A stretch of 64,000 bases of DNA from Pararhodobacter zhoushanensis (GTDB lineage: Bacteria > Pseudomonadota > Alphaproteobacteria > Rhodobacterales > Rhodobacteraceae): NCBI RefSeq assembly GCF_025949695.1, contig NZ_JAPDFL010000001.1, forward strand, positions 2,731,501-2,795,500, written 5' to 3'. Below are positions 8,571 to 16,870 of this stretch, one piece after another. The position numbers and the translations under genes were made by a program. The notes under the pieces are model-generated. The model saw nothing but the letters and a program-made list of their open reading frames with translations, had not been told where the DNA came from and searched no databases. Position 1 is the stretch's first letter. Every line of letters begins with the position of its first letter.

Positions 8571-9782
8571 TCAGGCCGGGCGGCGCAGGGTGATCTGGGT
8601 CACGCCACAGATACCCGTGTGAAACGCGCCAGCGCAAGAGGTGAGGTAATAGTCCCACATCCGCCGGAAGCGTTCGTCATAGCCCATGGCATGGATCTTG
8701 TCCCACGTCTGGGTAAAGGTTTCGTGCCAACGACGCAGTGTCTGGCTGTAACTTTCGCCAAACTCGATGGAGGACAGGAACGCAAGCCCGGCGCGCTGCG
8801 CCTCTTGTGTGAAGCGTGCAGGCGAGATCAGCATGCCGCCTGGGAAGATATATTTCTGAATGAAATCAACATTCTTTTTGTAGAGGTTAAAGCGCTCATC
8901 CGGCACCGTGATGACCTGAATCGTCGCCTTTGCCCCCGCTTTGAGCCGTCCGCGCACCGCGTCGAAATACGTCGGCCAATAGGCTTCGCCCACCGCTTCG
9001 AACATCTCGATCGAGGCGATGCCATCGTACAGGCCTTGTTCGTCGCGGTAGTCCTGCATCTTGATTTCGACCTTGTCGGACAGTCCCGCCCGCTCCATCC
9101 GGGCCACGGCGTAATCGTGCTGCGCCTTGCTGATCGTCAGACCCGTGACCTTCAGCCCCCGCTTGCCCGCCGCGTATTCGGCAAACCCGCCCCAGCCGCA
9201 GCCGATTTCCAGCACGTGATCGCCGGGCTTCAGCTCGAGCGAGTCCACAAGGGCTGCGTATTTCTGCTCCTGCGCGCGCTCCAGACTTTCCTGCCCGGTT
9301 TTGAACAGGGCCGAGGAATAGGTCATGCTGTCATCCAGCCACAGCGAATAAAATTCATTCCCCAAATCATAGTGATGCGCGATGTTCTTGCGTGCCTGCG
9401 TCTTCGAGTTTCCGCGCAGCCAGTGCCGCACGCGCTCATAGGCACGCACCAAGGCCATGCCGGTGAATTCGTCCAGCAAGGCCGGATTGTCGGTGAAGAT
9501 CACGTCCATCAGCGCCTGCAGGTCCGGCGTGGACCACCAGCCTTCCAGATAGGCATCGGCAAAGCCCAGATCGCCTTCGCGGATCAGTCGCGCGAAGGCG
9601 TCGGGATTGTGTACCGTGACCTCGACGGCCTGTCCGGCCTTTGGTCCCTGCGCGCGAAAGCGGCGACCGTCGGGCAGGATCACATCCAGCCGTCCATAGG
9701 TCATCCGGCCAAGTTGGGCGAAAACCGGTTTGAAATACCGCGGCAAACCGCTTTGCCCTTGTGTCGTGGTCAGGATGTCCAT
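8571..9782 (-). CDS. Cyclopropane-fatty-acyl-phospholipid synthase family methyltransferase
   Basis: 403 residues, the usual CFA-synthase length. The SAM-binding motif VLEIGCGWGGFAEYAA lies near residue 195, preceded by the family signature HHYDLGNEFYSLWLDDSMTYSSA and followed by EMFEAVGEAYWPTYF. It would methylate or cyclopropanate unsaturated fatty acids in membrane phospholipids. ATG 9782 has a strong upstream site (agggggg). The photolyase gene ends 74 bases upstream, with a possible internal promoter at 9820-9847. In R. sphaeroides a cfa-family gene sits beside phrA in the singlet-oxygen stress regulon, which agrees with this neighbourhood. Confidence 0.9.
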   Translation of the reverse strand: MDILTTTQGQSGLPRYFKPVFAQLGRMTYGRLDVILPDGRRFRAQGPKAGQAVEVTVHNPDAFARLIREGDLGFADAYLEGWWSTPDLQALMDVIFTDNPALLDEFTGMALVRAYERVRHWLRGNSKTQARKNIAHHYDLGNEFYSLWLDDSMTYSSALFKTGQESLERAQEQKYAALVDSLELKPGDHVLEIGCGWGGFAEYAAGKRGLKVTGLTISKAQHDYAVARMERAGLSDKVEIKMQDYRDEQGLYDGIASIEMFEAVGEAYWPTYFDAVRGRLKAGAKATIQVITVPDERFNLYKKNVDFIQKYIFPGGMLISPARFTQEAQRAGLAFLSSIEFGESYSQTLRRWHETFTQTWDKIHAMGYDERFRRMWDYYLTSCAGAFHTGICGVTQITLRRPA

Positions 9783-9819
9783 GATCCCCCCTGTGCTAAG
9801 TTCTTCCTTTCTTTACGAA

Positions 9820-9847
9820 AGACTAGCCAAGATGGATGAGCGGTCAA
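9820..9847 (-). promoter_or_regulatory. Possible internal promoter before the Cfa-family gene
   Basis: Minus strand: TTGACC (9847-9842), 16-base spacer, TAGTCT (9825-9820), in the 74-base gap between photolyase and Cfa-family genes. The -10 is weak. It could allow cfa-trgA-trgB transcription independent of the upstream genes. Confidence 0.3.
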
Positions 9848-9856
9848 ACCAGAATT

Positions 9857-11257
9857 TTAACCTTTCCGCAACGACTCGTAAGCCGCGAGCGCACGTTCGC
9901 GGCCCTTGGACAGGGTGATCAGCGGATCGGGATAGGGTTTTGCCGGGTCCAGACCCCAACTGCGCGGCACGGCATCGAAGTACGACAGAGCAGTCTTGCC
10001 GGGCTTTGCACTGAGTTCGGCGATGTACGTTTTGCGATACGTCGCTGATTTATCGAATTTTTCGGCCTGAGTGGCGGGGTTGAAAACGCGAAAATACGGT
10101 GCGGCATCGGGGCCGGAACCCGCCACCCATTGCCACCCCATCGCGTTTGACGCAGGGTCCCAGTCGGTCAGACTCTCGGCGAACCAGTCCAGACCGATTT
10201 TCCAGTCCGTCATCAGATGTTTGGTCAGATAACTGGCGACAATCATGCGTACGCGGTTGTGCATCGTGCCTGTGACGAACATCTCGCGCAGTCCGGCATC
10301 CACGAAGGGCTCGCCGGTCAGGCCGCGGCGCCATCGCTCGGCGCTCGCCGTGTCGCCCTGCCACGCGAACCCGTTCCATTCGTCGCGCCAATTGCTGTCC
10401 AGCAAATGCGGCGTGTGGAACATCAGGTGATGGGCAAAGTCGCGCCATGCCAGTTCCTTGCGAAAATGCGTTGCACCCTCGCCGGAAAATCCCTTGGCGG
10501 CGTGCCAGATCCGGCGCGGGCCGATCTCGCCATAGGTCAGGTTCTCCGACAGGCCCGAGACCGCCTTCAACGCTGGAAAGTCGCGGTCGCTCCGGTAGCT
10601 TTGCACGGTTTCAGCCAGAAAATGGTCCAGCCGATCCCGTGCTGCCGCCTCACCGGCGACGGCATGAGAGGCCAGTACCGGCGCGCCCCGGTTCATGGCC
10701 GCACCCAGCCGCCAGCCTGCCAGGTCTTCGCTGCCCGGCCAGTCGGACGGCGCGACAAGGCGTTCGGGCGCTGGCACCGCTTCTGCCACACCCTGTGCAT
10801 CAAGCGATTTCCAGAACGGGGTATAGACCCTGTAGGGTCCACCGGTCTGCGTGGCCACATCCCAGGGTTCTGCCAAGGTGTGCCCGTGAAAGCTGCGCGC
10901 CTCAAGCCCTTGGGATTTCAGGTGATCCTTGATGTCGGTGTCGCGCTCGCGCGCGAACGGATCGTAAAGCCGCGTCCACCAGACGCCGCCCGCACCGCTC
11001 TGGCTGATCAGCTCCAGCAGCACCGGCAGTGCCGACCCGCGCCGCAGGATCAGGCGCGAGCCCTGCCCGGCCAGACGCTTGCCGAAACTCTCGACCGCCT
11101 CGCCCATCCGCCAGCGCGCCGCGGCACCGATCCCGGTCACCGACCGGTCGGCGATGAACACGGGGATCAGCGGTCGGCCCGTCGCGGCAGCGGCGGCGAG
11201 CATCGGGTTGTCATCAAGCCGCAGGTCGCGGCGGAACCAAAGGATCAGGGGCTTCAT
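9857..11257 (-). CDS. phrB: Deoxyribodipyrimidine photolyase (CPD class I)
   Basis: 466 residues. The N-terminal alpha/beta antenna domain opens with LILWFRRDLRLDDNPML and the C-terminal FAD domain carries LAWRDFAHHLMFH, GTMHNRVRMIVASYLTKHL and the family signature WQWVAGSGPDAAPYFRVFNP. It repairs UV-induced cyclobutane dimers using blue light, with FADH- plus an antenna chromophore. Length and signature fit class I photolyases rather than plant-type cryptochromes. The start overlaps the stop of the PLP-enzyme gene (ATGA, 11254-11257). The R. sphaeroides counterpart is called phrA. Confidence 0.92.
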   Translation of the reverse strand: MKPLILWFRRDLRLDDNPMLAAAAATGRPLIPVFIADRSVTGIGAAARWRMGEAVESFGKRLAGQGSRLILRRGSALPVLLELISQSGAGGVWWTRLYDPFARERDTDIKDHLKSQGLEARSFHGHTLAEPWDVATQTGGPYRVYTPFWKSLDAQGVAEAVPAPERLVAPSDWPGSEDLAGWRLGAAMNRGAPVLASHAVAGEAAARDRLDHFLAETVQSYRSDRDFPALKAVSGLSENLTYGEIGPRRIWHAAKGFSGEGATHFRKELAWRDFAHHLMFHTPHLLDSNWRDEWNGFAWQGDTASAERWRRGLTGEPFVDAGLREMFVTGTMHNRVRMIVASYLTKHLMTDWKIGLDWFAESLTDWDPASNAMGWQWVAGSGPDAAPYFRVFNPATQAEKFDKSATYRKTYIAELSAKPGKTALSYFDAVPRSWGLDPAKPYPDPLITLSKGRERALAAYESLRKG

Positions 11258-12474
11258 AGCACCCGATCTAGCGCGCCGATCAATTGGTCAACCTCGGCTG
11301 CGGTGGTGTAATGCACAAAGCTCATGCGCAGCACACCCCGGTCCAGATCGACCCCCTGCGCGTGCAGCGCGCGGTCGGCGTAAAACGTGCCGCCGCCCAC
11401 CATCACGTCCTGCTCGGCCAAGGCCCGTGCCAACTCGTGCCCAGTCTCGCCCGCCTGGACTGAGACCGTCGGCGCGCGCCGCACCGCCGATTTCGGCCCC
11501 AGCAAGCGCAGTTCATTTCGGGTGCCAAGGTAATCGAGCAACGGCTGCAGGATTGTCGCCTCATGCGCGCGCATCAGGTCATGCACCATCGCCGCGCGGG
11601 CCTTGGGGATCAGATCACCGGCCCCGTGGTGTTCGGCCAGCGCATCGACGTAATCGGCCATGCCAGCGCAAGCGGCGATCTGCGCGTGGTCCGGCCCGGC
11701 GGGGGTGAAGCGTTTGTAGAGCACCTCGCCGTTGAAATAATGCCCCTGATTGGGCAGCGCCATGCCCAGCGGGCGGCGGATCACCATGATGCCCTGATGC
11801 GGACCATAGGTTTTATAGGCAGAGAACAGATAGATATCGGCCCCCAGCGCCCCGACATCGGCAAAGCCATGCGGCGCGTAGCTGACCCCATCAACGCAGG
11901 TTGCGGCGCCCTCTGCCTGCGCCATCGCGCAGATCTCGGCCACCGGGTTGATCTCACCAACCACGTTCGAACAATGCGGGAAGCAGAGCAGCTTTGCCCC
12001 TTTGAGCAGCTCAGGCAGCCGGTCCAGCGGCAAATGCCCGGTCGCCGGATCGATCTGCCACTCGCGCACCTCGATCCCCGCGTCAGCCAGCCGCCGCCAC
12101 GGGCCGGTGTTGGCCTCGTGGTCCTGATTGGTCACGATGATCGCATCGCCGGGCGCCAGATGCTGCCGAAATGCCTGCGCCAGAACATAGGTATTCGCGC
12201 TGGTCGAGGGGCCAAAGCTGACCTCGTCCGTGGCCACGCCCAGCATCAGCGCCAGACGCCCGCGCGCTTCGTCCATTTCCTCACCGCCAAGGCGGCTGGC
12301 CTCGAACGGATAGTACGGCTGCACCTTGCGTTGATGGTAAAACCGCGTCAGCCGGTCGATCACCGGTTTGCAGGTATAACTGCCGCCCGCATTCTCGAAA
12401 AACGCCTGCCCCGCCAGCGATGGCTCGGCAAAAGCCGGGAACTGCGCCCGCACGAAATCCATATCCAGCTGCAT
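11254..12474 (-). CDS. Cysteine desulfurase-like class V aminotransferase (VC1184-type)
   Basis: 406 residues from ATG 12474, chosen because aaagga lies just upstream and MQLDMDFVRAQFPAF is the usual family beginning; longer readings run into the divergent gene's control region. PLP fold-type I features: FGPSTSANTYVLAQAF (phosphate cup), TNQDHEANTGPW, VDGVSYAPHGFADV and the Schiff-base Lys in YLFSAYKTYGPHQG near residue 225. It belongs to the desulfurase-like family with unclear substrate; I see no IscS-type active-site Cys loop near the C-terminus. It is first gene of the photolyase operon and divergent from the GntR-type regulator, so may be controlled by it. Confidence 0.8.
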   Translation of the reverse strand: MQLDMDFVRAQFPAFAEPSLAGQAFFENAGGSYTCKPVIDRLTRFYHQRKVQPYYPFEASRLGGEEMDEARGRLALMLGVATDEVSFGPSTSANTYVLAQAFRQHLAPGDAIIVTNQDHEANTGPWRRLADAGIEVREWQIDPATGHLPLDRLPELLKGAKLLCFPHCSNVVGEINPVAEICAMAQAEGAATCVDGVSYAPHGFADVGALGADIYLFSAYKTYGPHQGIMVIRRPLGMALPNQGHYFNGEVLYKRFTPAGPDHAQIAACAGMADYVDALAEHHGAGDLIPKARAAMVHDLMRAHEATILQPLLDYLGTRNELRLLGPKSAVRRAPTVSVQAGETGHELARALAEQDVMVGGGTFYADRALHAQGVDLDRGVLRMSFVHYTTAAEVDQLIGALDRVL

Positions 12475-12578
12475 AACGAATCCTTTCCGTTTGAGACAGC
12501 CTAACTGTGTCGCAAACCGCCCACCAGAGAGCGTTGCACTCGCCTTGCGATTGACAGTGGCAAGCGCCTCTGGCATCC

Positions 12579-12593
12579 TATTGCCAGACAATA
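12579..12593. promoter_or_regulatory. Palindromic candidate operator for the GntR/FadR-type regulator
   Basis: TATTG (12579-12583), 5-base centre CCAGA, CAATA (12589-12593): perfect inverted repeat 31 bases before the regulator start and in the divergent region with the PLP-enzyme operon. Short palindromes of this type are normal for FCD-domain GntR proteins. A TTGACA at 12551-12556 may be a -35 for the regulator, but no good -10 follows at standard spacing. Confidence 0.4.
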
Positions 12594-12623
12594 AAAAAGC
12601 ACCAAAAGCAGTGGGTTGATGGT

Positions 12624-14216
12624 ATGAGCAGCGTTCCGGCCCGTGATGGGCGTGCCCCAGACCGCGCGAGCGCCATCGCGACGCTTTTGCAAGACAACAT
12701 CGTGTCGGGCCATTACGCCCCCGGCGACCGCCTGCCATCCGAGGCGGATCTGTGTGCCCATTTCAAGGTCTCGCGGCCCACGCTGCGTGAAGCCTTGGGT
12801 CGCTTGACCGCGCGCGGGCTGATCACGTCGCGCCGGGGTGCCGGTGGCGGGGCTTTCGTCACCCGCCCCAGCCCCGAGATCGCGGGCGAGCAGATCGCCG
12901 CGCTGATCGCGCTGTCCACCCGGGCCGAGGATAACGCGCATCGTCCCCTGCTGACCGAAGCGCGCATCCAGCTGCAACTGGGCTGTGCCGAACTGGCAAC
13001 GCTGCGCAAGGCCGATATCACCGATCTGCGCGCCGAGATTGACCAGCAGTCGGATTTCGCCATTTCGGATGCCGATTTCATCGCCTCGGTGCGACGGATG
13101 AATCTGGCGCTGGCGCTGGCCTCGGGCAATCCGGCACTGGCGATGCTGACCCAAGGGCTGATCGACGCAGAATTCGCGATTACCGCCGACACCGGCTATC
13201 CCACCCGCATCCGCGCGCGGTTCCTGTCCTACCATGTGCGCGTTGCCAACGGCATCGCCGGGGGCCGGACCGATGATACCCGCGCGGCCTTGATGGAACT
13301 GTGGACCTTTGAGTCCGAGCGCAGCAACGGTACACCCGATGACGCGCAACCTGTCGAACGCCCCCCGGATGCGCGATCTGCGCCTGCCGCCGGTTCAGCG
13401 TCTGACCCCGCTGAGCGAGTAACCCCGATACAGCCGGATCACATGACCCGACCCTTGCGCCACCGCATCTCTGCCGCCATCGATCCCGAGATGCGCGAAG
13501 GCCCGGGCCTGTCGCTCTTCAACCGTCTCGTTGTCGCCGGCATTCTGCTGCTGATCGTTGCGGCTGTGGTTGAAACCGAGGTCCATGTCATCCGGCGCTA
13601 CGATTGGGCGATGGGCACGCTCAAGGCTGTGCTCTTTGTCTTCTTTGCCGTCGAGTTTCTGCTACGGGTGTGGGTGGCCACGCTGAATCCGAAGGTGCGC
13701 AGCGTCTGGTCGTATCTTGTCTCGGTTTCGGCCCTTGTGGATCTGGCGGTGCTGGTGACCTTTCTTCTGCCGTCTTTCGGATTTGAGGCACTGGTGTTTC
13801 GCTTGTTGCAGATCACCCGCATCCTGCGGCTGACGCGGCTGGGGCGCTATAGCCGGGCGCTGAACCTGCTCTTCGATGCTTTTCGCTCGCGCGCGACCGA
13901 ACTGATGCTTAGCGCCATGCTCGCCCTCGCGCTGATGCTCGCCGCCGCGACGCTGCTTTACGTGGTCGAAGCCGACGCGCAGCCCGAAGCCTTCGGCTCG
14001 ATCCCGCGCGCGATGTGGTGGGCAGTCGAGACGCTGACAACGGTGGGCTACGGCGATGTTGTGCCGATCACGCCGCTGGGCAGGTGTCTGGCCGCGCTGA
14101 CGGCGTTGTGTGGCATTGGCATCATCGCCTTGCCGACCGGCGTGCTGGCGGGTGCCTTTTCCGAAGCGATCCGCCGCGCGCGCGATGAGCGTCAGCCGAC
14201 CAGGAACCGCGACTGA
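12624..14216 (+). CDS. GntR/FadR-type regulator read in frame into a voltage-gated K+ channel
   Basis: A continuous 530-codon frame encodes two unrelated proteins. Residues about 10-80 are a GntR winged helix (YAPGDRLPSEADLCAHF, VSRPTLREALGRL) and about 85-235 an FCD-like helical domain. From Met274 (13443, MTRPLRHRISAAIDPEM) a six-span ion channel follows: S4-like segment with spaced Arg (ITRILRLTRLGRYSR, about 395-410) and the K+ selectivity filter TVGYGD (about 473-478). A soluble DNA-binding protein fused to a channel is biologically odd. Codon third positions between 13339 and 13422 favour another frame that stops at TAA 13422, only 20 bases before ATG 13443, so two separate genes joined by an indel is the better guess. 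Confidence 0.7.
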   Translation: MSSVPARDGRAPDRASAIATLLQDNIVSGHYAPGDRLPSEADLCAHFKVSRPTLREALGRLTARGLITSRRGAGGGAFVTRPSPEIAGEQIAALIALSTRAEDNAHRPLLTEARIQLQLGCAELATLRKADITDLRAEIDQQSDFAISDADFIASVRRMNLALALASGNPALAMLTQGLIDAEFAITADTGYPTRIRARFLSYHVRVANGIAGGRTDDTRAALMELWTFESERSNGTPDDAQPVERPPDARSAPAAGSASDPAERVTPIQPDHMTRPLRHRISAAIDPEMREGPGLSLFNRLVVAGILLLIVAAVVETEVHVIRRYDWAMGTLKAVLFVFFAVEFLLRVWVATLNPKVRSVWSYLVSVSALVDLAVLVTFLLPSFGFEALVFRLLQITRILRLTRLGRYSRALNLLFDAFRSRATELMLSAMLALALMLAAATLLYVVEADAQPEAFGSIPRAMWWAVETLTTVGYGDVVPITPLGRCLAALTALCGIGIIALPTGVLAGAFSEAIRRARDERQPTRNRD

Positions 14217-14236
14217 CCCGCCCCGACAAAGCCCCC

Positions 14237-14265
14237 TTGAGATGCCCGGCGCCCGGCCCTATATA
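14237..14265 (+). promoter_or_regulatory. Sigma-70-type promoter of ssrA
   Basis: TTGAGA (14237-14242), 17-base spacer, TATATA (14260-14265). Predicted start near 14272 is just before the acceptor piece of the tmRNA. It lies 20 bases after the channel stop codon. Confidence 0.6.
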
Positions 14266-14271
14266 GAAGGT

Positions 14272-14600
14272 GTTCCCGGCAACGGGATCTATGGACATAA
14301 ACGCGCTCGTAATAATCGGATCGGACCCGGGGGCGGTACCCGGCGGCTCCACCAAACACCCGTATTGGCGGGTCATGGGGCCGAAACAGGATCGACGAAC
14401 GTCTAAAGGGGTTTGCTTTGTCTCGGTGAGCTACCACCGTTACCGGTGCAAAACGTACAGTTGCCAATGACAACCGTGCTCCGGCAATGGCTCTGGCTGC
14501 GTAAGCAGTTCGAGTCGCCGAACTTAAGCCCTTGCGCCTAGCAGCGTAAGGCGGGGTCCGCAGGCACCTGGCAACAGAAGCCTGCACTTCCTCCCCCTCA
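14272..14600 (+). ncRNA. ssrA: Transfer-messenger RNA, circularly permuted two-piece form
   Basis: Permuted alphaproteobacterial tmRNA. The acceptor piece comes first: T-arm CCGGG-GGCGGTA-CCCGG, then CGGCTCC and ACCA ending at 14354. A 22-base linker (14355-14376), which can fold through ACCCG/CGGGT, is followed by the coding piece starting GGGGCCG at 14377. GGGGCCG pairs with CGGCTCC, one G-U included, to rebuild the acceptor stem. GAAACAGGATCGACG follows as the D-loop region. The tag frame runs from resume codon GCC 14463 to TAA 14504 and encodes ANDNRAPAMALAA. Later hairpins include GCAGGC/GCCTGC (from about 14558). tmRNA rescues stalled ribosomes and tags the nascent chain for ClpXP. The outer ends are approximate. 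Confidence 0.93.
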
Positions 14601-14708
14601 TGCAAGGCCACCGGGACACGTATGGCGTGAATCCGTTTGACTGGCGTCGTGCCGCTGCTAACGTCAGCCTCACTGACCCCTTTTCTCACATTTTCCCATG
14701 AGGTTCCC

Positions 14709-15464
14709 ATGGTCTTGCGCGCCCGGCTCGCGGCCTCGTTGTGTGGTCTTTTCGTTGCGCTGTCTTCGCCGGCTGTGGCCGAGGACGCACTGCCCAAACT
14801 CGGCCCGAATGCGGTGCCGCTCAGCACAGACAGCGCCTATCTGCGCGAGGCTCCGGCGCCCGATTACTGGGCCTTGTCGCCGTTTGCGCGCGCGCAGTTC
14901 ACCAGCTCGGCCTGCTCGATCGCTGCCGTGACCGCTGCCGTGAACGGGCTGGCCGGTCTGCCTGCGCTGGCCACCGACACCATCCTGTCGCAGCCGGATT
15001 TGCTGGAAGCGACGGGCGTTCCGCTTTGGGCCGAGCTGTCCGCCGAAGGCGGCGATGGGGTGACCTTTGACCAGCTTGCCGACTTTACCGCCGCCGCCTT
15101 TACCGCGCGCGAGATGCCTTACAGCGTCACCACGATGCACCCGTCAACCGACGATGCCGCCACCCTCGATGCGCTGCGCGCGGCACTGGCTGCGAATGAG
15201 GCCAGCGCCGATGATGCCGTGCTGGTCTATTTCAACCAGGGCGTTGTCACCGGCGACTGGGACGGCCCGCATGTCTCGCCCATCGGAGCCTATGATGCGG
15301 CGCGCGACCGGGTGTTGATTCTGGAGGTCGATCAGGACTGGTACACGCCCTACTGGACGCCCGTTCCGGTGCTGTTGCAGGCGATGTTGCGCCCTGCTCC
15401 GGCGGATCAGGGCGTGCTTGAAGGACAGACCGGCGGCTTGGTGATCATCCAGCCGCAGGGATAA
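14709..15464 (+). CDS. Secreted phytochelatin synthase-like protein
   Basis: 251 residues. ATG 14709 begins a Sec signal (LRARLAASLCGLFVALSSPAVA-ED); upstream in-frame starts would precede a signal peptide with non-signal residues. The mature part matches the papain-like half-length phytochelatin synthase family: Cys in FTSSACSIAAVTAAVN (catalytic region), His in DGPHVSPIGAYDAARD and Asp in LILEVDQDWYTPYW. Bacterial half-size members mainly hydrolyse glutathione to gamma-Glu-Cys and often make little phytochelatin. An exported copy would act in the periplasm on glutathione or metal-thiol conjugates. It follows ssrA directly and precedes the DUF1194 gene. Confidence 0.75.
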   Translation: MVLRARLAASLCGLFVALSSPAVAEDALPKLGPNAVPLSTDSAYLREAPAPDYWALSPFARAQFTSSACSIAAVTAAVNGLAGLPALATDTILSQPDLLEATGVPLWAELSAEGGDGVTFDQLADFTAAAFTAREMPYSVTTMHPSTDDAATLDALRAALAANEASADDAVLVYFNQGVVTGDWDGPHVSPIGAYDAARDRVLILEVDQDWYTPYWTPVPVLLQAMLRPAPADQGVLEGQTGGLVIIQPQG

Positions 15465-15513
15465 TCACGGCTTCGTGATGTCGGGTGCCAGTGTGCTGTG
15501 CCACGCTGGCGTG

Positions 15514-16249
15514 ATGAAAGGGATCCTGTGCTTGACCCTGGCAGCCCTGCTCGCGCATCCGGCGCGGGGCTGCGACATCGCGCTGGTTCTGGCGATGGAT
15601 GTCTCGGGCTCGGTGGATGCCTATGAATTCCAGCTACAGGCGCAGGGCGTCGCCAATGCCCTGCGCGACCCCGATGTTGCCGACGCGCTGTTGCGCGGGC
15701 GTGTGGCTTTGGCAGTGGTGCAATGGTCAGGCGCGCTGGAGCAAAGCGTCTCGGTGCCCTGGACCCGCCTGTCCGAACCGGCCGAGGTCAGCCGACTGGC
15801 AGGCCGGATCAGCGGGATGACCCGTGCCCATGCAGGCGGCAACACGGCGGTGGGCGATGCGATGCAGGTCTCGGTCGATCTGTTCGCGCAGGTGCCCGAT
15901 TGTGCGCATTGGGTCATCGACATGTCCGGCGACGGCGATGAGAACGAGGGGTTCACCGTCGGGCGCGAGCGCAGCGCTGCGTTTGCGCGGGGAATCACCA
16001 TCAACGGGCTGGCGATCGAGGGCGCGGCAACCGGCCAAAGCATCACCAATTTCTACCGCCGCCACGTCGTCACACCCGGCGGATCTCGTCATAACGGCCC
16101 AGCAACACGATGATTTTGAACGCGCCATGCGCGACAAACTGCTGCGCGAGCTGATCCCTCCCGTGGCCTTTGAGGACAGCGTTCACCCAGAGCCTGAGCA
16201 GACGCAGCTCGCCGGGCTGCCGGGTTTTCTGCACATGCAAACGCGCTGA
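15514..16249 (+). pseudogene. DUF1194 von Willebrand-A-like secreted protein, frameshifted
   Basis: DUF1194 family, VWA-like fold. Signal peptide LCLTLAALLAHPARG, then the MIDAS-like DVSGSV (LVLAMDVSGSVDAYEFQLQA), HAGGNTAVGDAM and VIDMSGDGDENEG. The frame breaks near 16081: the first frame ends in GGSRHNGPATR, whereas the next gives DLVITAQQHDDFERAMRDKL, the expected family C-terminus. One extra G in cccggcggatc explains it; corrected length is about 244 residues. ATG 15514 is placed at the signal peptide, though a GTG at 15475 is also in frame. Function of DUF1194 is unknown. Confidence 0.8.
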
Positions 16250-16315
16250 AGGCTTTTCATCGCCGACGAAAACCCTATGCTGCGCGTAAGGAACCGAAGG
16301 GTAGCGAGGGCTGGC

Positions 16316-16786
16316 ATGGACCGCGGAATCGACTATGGCAATCTGATGCATCAGGCCATGCGCAGCCTGATCCGCGAGGTGCTGACCCGAGTCGGTGCCG
16401 ACGGGTTGCCCGGCGAGCACCATTTCTTCATCACCCTGACCACCCAGCATCCGGGCGTGACAATGGCCGACTGGCTGCGCGCGCGCTATCCCGATGAGAT
16501 CACCATCGTGGTGCAGCACTGGTTTGAAAACCTTGAGGTTGACGAAAACGGCTTTGCCATCACGCTCAACTTTGGCAACCAGCCCGAGCCGCTGTATATC
16601 CCGTTCGATGCCATCTCGACCTTTGTCGATCCGTCGGTCGAATTCGGTCTCAAGTTCGAGACGCATTCTGATGATGATGACGAGGATGACGACGACGACG
16701 AAGAAGCGCCGATGATCCATACCGACACAGACCCCGAGCCGCGCAAGGCCGGTGAGGTTGTCAGCCTGGACCAGTTCCGCAAGTAA
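16316..16786 (+). CDS. sspB: SspB-family ClpXP adaptor (alpha type)
   Basis: 156 residues. The substrate-binding domain (about 1-118) includes ALRSLIREVL-like helix residues, EHHFFITLTTQHPGV and FGNQPEPLYIPFDAI. An acidic linker (runs of Asp/Glu, about 120-135) leads to the C-terminal ClpX-docking tail VVSLDQFRK. SspB binds ssrA-tagged proteins and tethers them to ClpX. ATG 16316 follows gagg. The tmRNA gene lies 1.7 kb upstream, so the tag and its delivery adaptor are close neighbours. Confidence 0.9.
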   Translation: MDRGIDYGNLMHQAMRSLIREVLTRVGADGLPGEHHFFITLTTQHPGVTMADWLRARYPDEITIVVQHWFENLEVDENGFAITLNFGNQPEPLYIPFDAISTFVDPSVEFGLKFETHSDDDDEDDDDDEEAPMIHTDTDPEPRKAGEVVSLDQFRK

Positions 16787-16870
16787 GGCGCCGTGCGGCT
16801 GCACAAACATCCCGCGCGGGCTTGAGTCCGCGGCCGTCTCTGCCCATCTTGGCCGGGACTGGAGGACGAT

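Noticed and set aside
11249..11290. TGATCG-N18-TATGAA resembling a sigma-E (RpoE/ChrR) promoter before the photolyase
   Set aside because: The -10 overlaps the photolyase start codon, so the transcript would begin inside the gene; the -35 also lacks the final C of TGATCC. Probably chance in coding sequence.
13339..13422. Separate 27-residue gene between regulator and channel
   Set aside because: Coding-like third positions and an ATG are present, but it has no ribosome site and is better read as evidence of a displaced reading frame of the regulator or of an indel.
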